Part shown: piece after piece, positions 1 through 5,642 of the stretch
How positions within the stretch are numbered: position 1 is the stretch's first letter
How the letters are laid out: the number at the start of each line of letters is the position of its first letter
The notes under the pieces: model-generated
What the model saw: only the letters and a program-made list of their open reading frames with translations
What the model was told of the DNA's origin: nothing
The model's database searches: none
DNA from: Desulfobacula sp.
GTDB lineage: Bacteria; Desulfobacterota; Desulfobacteria; Desulfobacterales; Desulfobacteraceae
Assembly: GCA_027858355.1 (NCBI GenBank)
Contig: JAQICW010000383.1
Coordinates: 1-7,292, forward strand
DNA length: 7,292 nt
Direction of reading: 5' to 3'
Made by a program: the position numbers and the translations under genes

Positions 1-900
1 GGGTGGGGGCAGGATGTCCGTGCTTATGGTAAATATGATGTGCCTTTTTTTAATTGGGATGCATCCATCAACTCGATTAGCGTATTTCGGGAAGACCCAA
101 AACGGTATTCAAATGTATTTCAACTAAATGATACCGAGCGGCCGATTGCAATTCAGATGTTTGATGTCATGAAAGATCTGCCGATATCCTTTTCCAATAA
201 AAAAATTGCCATCATCACTGCCAATGATTCATGGGGAATGGAATCGGCTGAAGGTATGAAGGAACGGGCATTAAAAAACGGATGGACAGTTCCCATACAT
301 GAAACCGTACCATATGGCACCAGAGAATGGGGATCAATTTTAACCAAAATCAGGAATGAACAACCGGCAATTATTTACGTTGAAATCATATCCAGTCCTG
401 ACCTGATTACCTTCTTCAATCAATTCATGGAGCAACCCACAAAATCATTAATCAACTTCGGATATGGATTGGCACTTCCTGATTTTCTATCCAACATCGG
501 ACCGGAAGGAAATGGTTTGATGGGAGAAACAACCGGATTACCAGGGCTTATTCCACCGACAGAAGAAGCAAAAGTCTGGGTAGACAAATTTAAGGCCGCT
601 TATAATGAAGATCCTGTAGCCGGCTCATTTGCTGTTTATACAGGTGTTATGATGTGGGCGGAAGCTGTAAAGGCGACCGGTGATATTAAGAACTATAAAG
701 CCATAAATGCTCATATTGCAGGAAAAGAATTTAAAAGCATTGGCGGCAAAATGTTAAAATTTGATGAGGACAACAAAATTAGCATCCAAACATGGCCATT
801 GTCACATTTACAAATACAGGGCGGAAAGCTGATAACAATTTATCATGGACTTGATCAATATTTAGACTACAAGTTTCAGACCTCATCCTGGATGAAATGA
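1..900 (+). CDS. ABC transporter periplasmic solute-binding protein, HAAT type (5' partial)
   Basis: The reading frame is open from base 1 (visible start Gly-Trp-Gly-Gln-Asp) to TGA at 898-900. The gene therefore begins left of the window, and the GTG at 40 is internal. The 299 visible residues match the Peripla_BP_6/LivK-like fold of type I binding proteins. Signs are the second-lobe beta-alpha start KIAIITANDSWG, followed by an EGMKERALKNGW helix, a PYGTREWGSILTKIRNEQP segment like the family's 'PxGTxDFxxxLxKIKxxxPD', and a C-terminal VDKFKAAYNEDP...YTGVMMWAEAVKATG stretch. HAAT binding proteins are usually about 370-420 residues, so roughly 100 residues including the export signal are missing. 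It should capture a ligand in the periplasm and deliver it to the LivHM/LivGF complex encoded directly downstream. HAAT proteins bind amino acids, amides, urea, aromatic acids and other small polar compounds, so the ligand is unknown. The neighbouring MttB-family gene makes a methylated amine possible. Confidence 0.93.
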   Translation, partial: GWGQDVRAYGKYDVPFFNWDASINSISVFREDPKRYSNVFQLNDTERPIAIQMFDVMKDLPISFSNKKIAIITANDSWGMESAEGMKERALKNGWTVPIHETVPYGTREWGSILTKIRNEQPAIIYVEIISSPDLITFFNQFMEQPTKSLINFGYGLALPDFLSNIGPEGNGLMGETTGLPGLIPPTEEAKVWVDKFKAAYNEDPVAGSFAVYTGVMMWAEAVKATGDIKNYKAINAHIAGKEFKSIGGKMLKFDEDNKISIQTWPLSHLQIQGGKLITIYHGLDQYLDYKFQTSSWMK

Positions 901-912
901 TTATATAATTAT

Positions 913-951
913 TTAACTGGTAAGGGATGTTCAACATCCCTTACCAGTTAA
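913..951 (+). repeat. Perfect 18-bp inverted repeat (hairpin) between binding-protein and ATPase genes
   Basis: Arms TTAACTGGTAAGGGATGT (913-930) and ACATCCCTTACCAGTTAA (934-951) are exact reverse complements around the triloop TCA. The hairpin starts 12 nt after the binding-protein stop and ends 11 nt before the likely ATPase start. No T-run follows on either strand (TCAAAAAAG on the +), so it does not look like a standard intrinsic terminator. Hairpins here are known in binding-protein transporter operons, where they stabilise the upstream mRNA after processing or cut downstream expression so the binding protein is in excess. That role is inferred. It also covers an in-frame ATG at 927, which argues against that codon as the ATPase start. 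Confidence 0.85.
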
Positions 952-962
952 TCAAAAAAGCG

Positions 963-1685
963 ATGATGATGCTTAAATGTAAAAATGTAACCAAAAAATT
1001 CGGCAACATAACGGCCATTGATGATATGAGCTTTACTGTTGAAAAGGATGAGATTTTCGGTATCGCCGGCCCTAATGGTTCAGGAAAGACCACACTTTTC
1101 AACCTTATTACCGGCGTTTACTCATTTTCGGGCGGTATCTTTCTTGGAAAAGAAAATATCAGCGGTTTAAGACCTTACAGTATTTGTCACAAAGGTATTG
1201 CCCGCACATTTCAAATACCGCAGCTATCCCTTTCTCTCCCAGTGTATGATAATATCCGTGCCGGAGCACATTTTGGTGCACGAACTAACCCTCACGAAGA
1301 AAAAAGAGTCATTCAGGATATGCTCGACCTCATGGATCTTGGGTCTAAATCCGGCATTACATGCGCCAATCTGACCCTTCTGGATAAAAAACTGACAATG
1401 ATCGCAACAGCGCTGGCAACACAGCCCAGGCTTTTATTACTTGATGAACCCATTGCGGGACTTAATCCGTCCGAGATCCAGCAGACAACAGAGATGTTGA
1501 AAAAGATCAATCAGGAATTGGGTATCACCCTGATCATTATTGAACATTTCATGAAAGTGCTGACAGCCCTTTCCAGCCGGATGATGATTATTGAAAATGG
1601 GAAGCTGATCTGTATTGGCTCACCGGAAGATGTGATGTCTAACCAGAAGGTTATCGACTGTTACCTTGGAAAATCTTATGCTTGA
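963..1685 (+). CDS. livG: HAAT ABC transporter ATPase, LivG-like, with altered signature motif
   Basis: This is a cytoplasmic nucleotide-binding subunit of about 240 residues, the usual LivG length. From ATG 963 the motifs are: Walker A GPNGSGKTT (36-44), Q-loop ARTFQ with Gln84, Walker B LLLLDEP (157-163) followed by the LivG-typical IAGLNPSE, and H-loop IIIEHFM with His195. The ABC signature is unusual: where LivG proteins normally read LSYGQQ/LAYGQQ, this one reads LTLLDKKL (137-144). Start choice: three in-frame ATGs lie at 963, 966 and 969. The third gives MLKCKNVTKKFG, the normal family beginning. ATG 927 would put the start inside the hairpin and add a tail not expected for the family. 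No good Shine-Dalgarno precedes any of them, so the exact start is uncertain. The 3' end overlaps the next ATPase gene by 8 nt, indicating coupled translation. It should pair with the LivF-like subunit to power import through LivH/LivM. The symbol marks family only, not proven branched-chain amino acid transport. Confidence 0.92.
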   Translation: MMMLKCKNVTKKFGNITAIDDMSFTVEKDEIFGIAGPNGSGKTTLFNLITGVYSFSGGIFLGKENISGLRPYSICHKGIARTFQIPQLSLSLPVYDNIRAGAHFGARTNPHEEKRVIQDMLDLMDLGSKSGITCANLTLLDKKLTMIATALATQPRLLLLDEPIAGLNPSEIQQTTEMLKKINQELGITLIIIEHFMKVLTALSSRMMIIENGKLICIGSPEDVMSNQKVIDCYLGKSYA

Positions 1686-2382
1686 AGTAGATAATATTGA
1701 TGCCTTTTATGGAGAGTTCCATGTTTTAAAGAACGTGTCTCTTCAAGTAGGTGCAGGCGAGCTTCATATCCTGTTGGGGCCAAACGGCCATGGAAAAAGC
1801 ACCCTTTTAAAGACCATCTGCGGTTTGATGCAGCCTGTTTCCGGTGCGATTAGGTTTGAGGAGAAAGAGATCCATCGGCTAGCAACTGAAAAGATTGTAG
1901 AAATGGGTATCACCTATATAGCGGAAGATCGCGAGCTGTTTCCTGAAATGACTATTTTAGAAAATCTGAAAATGGGTGCTTTTAACCGAAATGCAAGGAA
2001 ACATGAGAAAGAGAGTCTGAAATATGTGCTGGAAAAGTTTCCGCGGCTGGTTGAACGTATTAACAATTTTGCATCAACCTTGAGCGGCGGTGAAGCGCGT
2101 ATGCTGGCAATTGCCCGTGGTTTGATGGCCAGATCACCTTTTCTGGCCATTGATGAACCGTCCCTTGGTTTGTCGCCACTTCTTAGAGATGAGGTTTTTA
2201 GTAACATTGAAGCAATCCATAAATCAGGGATCAGTATTTTGCTTGTGGAGCAAAATATGCCCCAGCTTGCGGACCTGGCTGACCAGATCTATCTCATGGA
2301 GGAAGGACAAATCGTCTTTTCAGGAAACCGTGCTGAAGCAGAAAACAACAGTGAATTCAAAAAAGTATTTTTAGGGATATAA
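1678..2382 (+). CDS. livF: HAAT ABC transporter ATPase, LivF-like
   Basis: This is the second nucleotide-binding subunit, 234 residues, the usual LivF length. ATG 1678 yields MLEVDNIDAFYGEFHVLKNVSL, the classic LivF start. A TTG at 1666 is in frame but would only add four residues, and a weak TGGA lies about 9 nt upstream of the ATG. Motifs: Walker A GPNGHGKST (34-42), the LivF-type 'Q-loop' region YIAEDRELFPEMTILENL (80-97) with no Gln (as in LivF generally, which reads VPEGR), signature LSGGEAR (135-141), Walker B FLAIDEPSLGLSP (155-167), and ILLVEQN in place of the His-containing H-loop, which is normal for LivF. One small deviation is Ala140 in LSGGEA where the family usually has Gln (LSGGEQQ). 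It should heterodimerise with the LivG-like ATPase. The signature here is intact, in contrast to its partner. The gene overlaps the previous one by 8 nt (ATG 1678, TGA 1683-1685). Confidence 0.95.
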   Translation: MLEVDNIDAFYGEFHVLKNVSLQVGAGELHILLGPNGHGKSTLLKTICGLMQPVSGAIRFEEKEIHRLATEKIVEMGITYIAEDRELFPEMTILENLKMGAFNRNARKHEKESLKYVLEKFPRLVERINNFASTLSGGEARMLAIARGLMARSPFLAIDEPSLGLSPLLRDEVFSNIEAIHKSGISILLVEQNMPQLADLADQIYLMEEGQIVFSGNRAEAENNSEFKKVFLGI

Positions 2383-2385
2383 GGA
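2381..2385 (+). promoter_or_regulatory. Shine-Dalgarno of the LivH-like permease gene
   Basis: AAGGA overlaps the TAA stop of the LivF-like gene (2380-2382) and sits 7 nt before ATG 2393. This fixes the permease start and makes translation of the two genes likely to be coupled. Confidence 0.7.
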
Positions 2386-2392
2386 ACGATTT

Positions 2393-3259
2393 ATGTTTCA
2401 TACGCTTATTGATATTTTGATCAGCGGCATTTCCAGTGGTGCAGTGTATGCCATCATGGCATTGGGAATGTCTTTGATATACGGCGTCACAAAGGTTTTT
2501 AATTTTGCCTATGGATCTTTTTACAGTATGGGTGGATATCTGGCTTATGTCTTATTTCTGACCGGATGGGGATATCCCTTTGTATTCATTGTCTCAATTC
2601 CATGTCTGTTTTTTGCGGGATGGTGGACTGAAAAATTGATGGTCAAGCCACTTCGAAAAAGACCGGATTGGGAAATGATGGCGATGATGGTCACTTTAGG
2701 ATTAGCCATGTTTCTGGATAATCTCTACCAGGCGATTTTCGGACCTTTCGTAAAATCACTGCCACCGCTAATAACCGGCCGATTGCATATGGGTGAGTTT
2801 GTGGTTGCTGCTCAGGATATCACCATTTTACTTATTGCTGTAGCCAGTATGATTTTTTTTATGGTTTTTTTAGGGAAAAGCCGTTTTGGAATGGCGGTTC
2901 GGGCTGTGGCGCAAAACGCTACAGGCGCCTTGATTGTAGGGATACCCAAAGACAAAATATTTGCTTTTACTTTCGGAATATCCTCAGTTTTGGTGGGCAC
3001 CTCCGGAATTCTGCTTGCTCCGAGCTATTTTGTTTCTCCTTTTGGAGGATGGACCATTTTAGTAAAAGCATGGGTAATTACAGCCTTTGGAGGAATGGGC
3101 AGCCTTAAAGGCAGTCTTTATGCAGCCTTTATCTTAGGTATTGTTGAGGCCTTTGTAGGCTGGTATTTTGGGCTTACCTGGACCATGTTTGCCTGGGTTG
3201 CCGTCCTTCTAATCACATTGATTATCAGGCCCCAGGGCTTGTTCGGAACATGGGGTTAA
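2393..3259 (+). CDS. livH: HAAT ABC transporter permease, LivH-like
   Basis: This 288-residue integral inner-membrane permease has the usual LivH length. The N-terminus (ISGISSGAVYAIMALGMSLIYG, then VFNFAYGSFYSMGGYLAY) follows the family pattern 'G...G..YAL.ALGL.LIYGV..V.NFAHG....GAY', with Tyr where His is common. Several strongly hydrophobic segments (roughly eight) follow. The cytoplasmic coupling loop that contacts the ATPase is visible as GKSRFGMAVRAVAQN (about residues 161-175), continuing into ATGALIVGIP. The C-terminus VLLITLIIRPQGLFGTWG is the typical LivH ending. It should form the translocation channel as a heterodimer with the LivM-like protein. It begins 10 nt after the LivF-like stop, with AAGGA as ribosome binding site. 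No disabling change is visible. The substrate cannot be inferred from the permease itself. Confidence 0.95.
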   Translation: MFHTLIDILISGISSGAVYAIMALGMSLIYGVTKVFNFAYGSFYSMGGYLAYVLFLTGWGYPFVFIVSIPCLFFAGWWTEKLMVKPLRKRPDWEMMAMMVTLGLAMFLDNLYQAIFGPFVKSLPPLITGRLHMGEFVVAAQDITILLIAVASMIFFMVFLGKSRFGMAVRAVAQNATGALIVGIPKDKIFAFTFGISSVLVGTSGILLAPSYFVSPFGGWTILVKAWVITAFGGMGSLKGSLYAAFILGIVEAFVGWYFGLTWTMFAWVAVLLITLIIRPQGLFGTWG

Positions 3260-3261
3260 TA

Positions 3262-4257
3262 ATGAAATTTCGAAAAGATTTATGGATTTTACTAGTTTTT
3301 TATCTGATTATCGGCCTATTACCATTTTTTTTCCACAGCAATTCTCAGATGATGAATATTTTAATTTTATGTTTTATCTGGGGCGTTGTGGCGGTAGCAT
3401 GGGATCTTATCATGGGTGTCGCCGGTATTTTCACATTTGGTCAGGTGGCCTTTTATGTGATTGGTGCCTACGCATCCGCAATTCTAACCCGTACGTTTGG
3501 TATATCACCCTGGTTGGGCATATTGGCCGGAGGGCTTATTACAGGTGGAATAGGTATCTTGGTTGCCCTGCCGTGTATCCGGCTCAAAGGCTCTTATGTA
3601 GCGCTGGTAACCTTTGCAGTGCATATGATATTAGAGCCATTTTTAAAGAGTAATATAGGCAGAGCTATCGGTACCGGAGGGCCCCAGGGGATTTTAACCA
3701 TACCGCCGCTCAAACTGTTTGGATACACCTACGATACAATGGAACTTGTTCCCTGGTTTTATACTGTTTTTGTCATTTCCCTTATTTCGCTATTGATTGT
3801 TTATAAAATTATCCATTCCAACTGGGGCCTTGCATTTGTAAACATCCGGGATTCAGAACTTTTTGCCCGAAGCATCGGCATAAATGATTTTAAATATAAG
3901 TTATTTGTCTTTGGCATATCCGCTTTTCTAACAGGAATGATCGGTGCCGTGTACGCTCATTATGTGGGGGTACTGTCACCCCGTATTTTAGGTCTGGATC
4001 TGTTTTTGATCCTGATGGTAATGCTGGTGCTGGGTGGAATAGGCAATTTCCCGGGTGCTTTGATCGGTGCGTTTATTACGGTTTTTATCAGTGAATGGCT
4101 GCGACCGTTGGAAACCTATCGAAACGTGGTCTTTGGGGCCATGGTGGTGTTGCTGGTGATTTTTATGCCTCAGGGTATAACAGGCTTGCTTTACTCAATA
4201 AAGAAAACAGAATTCGTTCAACGGATTAAACAATATGGTTCGAATATATCCAGATAA
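3262..4257 (+). CDS. livM: HAAT ABC transporter permease, LivM-like
   Basis: This is the second membrane subunit, about 331 residues, within the usual LivM range. Family landmarks in order: hydrophobic N-terminal segment WILLVFYLIIGLLPFFF; the conserved DLIMGVAGIFTFGQVAFYVIGAYAS, which matches LivM 'NLL.GYAG..S.GQA.F..IGAY'; GRAIGTGGPQGIL, matching 'tGGt.Gl'; the coupling loop NWGLAFVNIRDSELFARSIGI (from about residue 187); and a C-terminal IFMPQGITGLL. Two starts are possible. ATG 3262 has GGGGT 5 nt upstream and leaves a 2-nt gap after LivH. ATG 3250 would overlap LivH by 10 nt and add MGLI. I prefer 3262, and the difference is four residues. The gene ends in tandem stops TAA-TAG (4255-4260), and it is the last of the closely packed transporter genes. 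It should pair with the LivH-like permease. Confidence 0.95.
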   Translation: MKFRKDLWILLVFYLIIGLLPFFFHSNSQMMNILILCFIWGVVAVAWDLIMGVAGIFTFGQVAFYVIGAYASAILTRTFGISPWLGILAGGLITGGIGILVALPCIRLKGSYVALVTFAVHMILEPFLKSNIGRAIGTGGPQGILTIPPLKLFGYTYDTMELVPWFYTVFVISLISLLIVYKIIHSNWGLAFVNIRDSELFARSIGINDFKYKLFVFGISAFLTGMIGAVYAHYVGVLSPRILGLDLFLILMVMLVLGGIGNFPGALIGAFITVFISEWLRPLETYRNVVFGAMVVLLVIFMPQGITGLLYSIKKTEFVQRIKQYGSNISR

Positions 4258-4344
4258 TAGCGAAGTGGAAGTAAACTTGTAAGTTTTAAAAACCGAGCAT
4301 TTTGATTAAACATAATAGTAAATATAAATACAGGAGAAAATCGC
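4258..4344 (+). other. Intergenic spacer between transporter and alcohol dehydrogenase, with RBS
   Basis: This 87-nt AT-rich spacer is the first real break in the transporter block. It contains the near-palindrome AAACTTGTAAGTTT (4273-4286), too small to be a terminator and lacking a clear T-run, and a good Shine-Dalgarno AGGAG (4332-4336), 8 nt before ATG 4345. No convincing -35/-10 pair was found, so whether the downstream genes have their own promoter or share the transporter transcript is open. Confidence 0.5.
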
Positions 4345-5517
4345 ATGTGCAGTAAAACATTTTCATTCAATCTTCCAACGCGTATTGAATTTGGGAATGG
4401 CGTTTCCGCTACAGTTGGTTCTGAAGCCAAAGCGCTGGGAGGGTCTTGCGTACTTCTTGTGACCGACCCGGGCGTTCGCAAAGCTGGTGTTATTGACAGT
4501 ATTGAGAACTGTCTGGTTGAAACAGGCCTTAAGGTTGTCGTTTTTGATGATGTGGCACCTAATCCTCGCGATATATCTATTACAGAAGGCGCAGCATTGG
4601 CAAAACACGAAAATTGTGATATGGTTGTTGCTGTTGGTGGTGGTAGTGCAATAGATACAGCAAAGGGAATAACTGTTGTGCATAAGTACGGTGGCACTAT
4701 TCAGGACTACGAGTCTGATGAAGAATTCTGGTTTAAGGTCCCCGGCGAAGTAACACCACTCATTGCAATACCAACAACATCAGGAACCGGCAGTGAGGTT
4801 ACACTTTGGGCTATTATTACTGACAGCAAACGTTCGCTCAAGATGGGTGTCGGTGATCCTAAAATGACTGCTAAGGTTGCACTATTAGACCCTGAACTTA
4901 CAATAAGTTTGCCAAGAGGCATAACGGCATCAACAGGAATGGATGCACTTACACATGCTATAGAAGCTTACACAGCCAACTGCTCAAACCCTTTAACAGA
5001 TTCTTTATCCCTGACATCAATTCGACTTATCTCACAAAATTTGCGCAGGGCTTTTGCAAATGGTGAAGACAGGGCTGCACGTTCTGACCTGATGCTTGGC
5101 AGTCTACTGGCAGGAGTTGCATTTGGAAATGCTGATACAGCAAGTGTTCACGCTATGGCTGAGACTATTGGGGGCGTATACGATACGCCACACGGAGTGG
5201 CAAATGCTATCTATCTGCCGGTCGTTATGGATTACAATACCTTAGCGCTTCCTGGGAAGTTCGCAACTATCGCCGAGGCAATGGGTGAATGTGTCGATAG
5301 CTTATCACCTATGGCTGCTGCGAGAAAAGCAGTTGAGGCTGTACGTGAGCTTTCAAATGATCTTCGTATTCCAACAGCCCGCGAGGTCGGTGTCAAGGAC
5401 GAGGATTTACGCATGCTGGCTGAACGCGCCCAGGAAAACCTGGGAACCCCTGATAATCCAAGAAATACGACTATAGAAGATTATCTTGAACTGTATAAAA
5501 TAGCACAAAAAGTTTAA
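4345..5517 (+). CDS. Iron-containing (group III) alcohol dehydrogenase
   Basis: This 390-residue cytoplasmic oxidoreductase has the standard length for the Fe-ADH family (FucO, DhaT, NAD-methanol dehydrogenase, GbsB). The N-terminal Rossmann-like half carries LLVTDPG with Asp41, which by position matches the Asp that favours NAD over NADP in FucO, and the dinucleotide motif VGGGSAIDTAKG (97-108). IPTTSGTGSEVT (142-153) is a conserved family block. The metal ligands expected from FucO are all present: Asp200 and His204 in GMDALTHAIEAY, and His269 and His283 in VHAMAETIGGVYDTPHGVANAI. It should therefore bind Fe2+ (or another divalent metal) and be catalytically competent, interconverting a primary or secondary alcohol and its carbonyl. 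AGGAG 8 nt upstream supports the start. The substrate is unknown. Members of this family oxidise choline (GbsB), 3-hydroxypropionate (DddB), 1,3-propanediol and ethanol, and the MttB neighbour makes an alcohol linked to a methylated compound plausible. No aldehyde dehydrogenase is in the window. Confidence 0.95.
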   Translation: MCSKTFSFNLPTRIEFGNGVSATVGSEAKALGGSCVLLVTDPGVRKAGVIDSIENCLVETGLKVVVFDDVAPNPRDISITEGAALAKHENCDMVVAVGGGSAIDTAKGITVVHKYGGTIQDYESDEEFWFKVPGEVTPLIAIPTTSGTGSEVTLWAIITDSKRSLKMGVGDPKMTAKVALLDPELTISLPRGITASTGMDALTHAIEAYTANCSNPLTDSLSLTSIRLISQNLRRAFANGEDRAARSDLMLGSLLAGVAFGNADTASVHAMAETIGGVYDTPHGVANAIYLPVVMDYNTLALPGKFATIAEAMGECVDSLSPMAAARKAVEAVRELSNDLRIPTAREVGVKDEDLRMLAERAQENLGTPDNPRNTTIEDYLELYKIAQKV

Positions 5518-5642
5518 ACCAGATAACTTCTATTATTGAACTACCCAGCTGCAATCAAATCGGGGTAGCGGAAAAAATAATCCATAAGAAATCAGGCGCT
5601 TGTTTCCTGAGAACCTTATAAAACCTTATTTTATGGAATATT
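5518..5642 (+). other. Structured intergenic region ahead of the MttB-family gene
   Basis: This 125-nt spacer has several short symmetries. CTACCC/GGGTAG arms (5541-5546 and 5563-5568) flank a 16-nt loop but are followed by A-rich sequence, not a T-run. TCAGG (5592-5596) pairs with CCTGA (5606-5610) across 9 nt and lies inside a wider pair, TCCATAA (5581-5587) with TTATGGA (5631-5637). The outer right arm contains the only SD-like GGA (5635-5637), 5 nt before ATG 5643. AACCTTAT is repeated directly at 5612-5619 and 5622-5629, exactly 10 bp apart. These could be a leader structure or a regulator site, or chance in AT-rich DNA. No convincing promoter was seen. Confidence 0.4.

Noticed and set aside
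40..42. GTG as the start of the binding-protein gene
   Set aside because: The frame is open to base 1 and the upstream codons fit the protein. The first lobe and signal peptide of the family are missing, so the gene is cut by the window edge.
927..929. ATG as the start of the LivG-like ATPase
   Set aside because: It lies within the hairpin arm, its purine stretch abuts the codon too closely to be a good SD, and it adds twelve residues before the usual family N-terminus.
913..951. Intrinsic terminator after the binding-protein gene
   Set aside because: The stem is perfect but no T-run follows on either strand, and the downstream genes are clearly part of the same transporter.
4258..4260. TAG after the LivM-like stop as a recoded or readthrough signal
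   Set aside because: It follows TAA directly in frame and is simply a tandem stop.
4302..4328. TTGATT/TATAAA promoter before the alcohol dehydrogenase
   Set aside because: The spacer is only 15 nt, and transcription would start at or within the AGGAG ribosome binding site.
4218..4697. Minus-strand open frame of 159 codons
   Set aside because: It lies antisense over the LivM end and the Fe-ADH start, its product shows no family features, and the + strand genes explain the region.
5541..5568. Terminator after the alcohol dehydrogenase
   Set aside because: The 6-bp CTACCC/GGGTAG stem has a 16-nt loop and is followed by GGAAAAAATAA, not by T residues.
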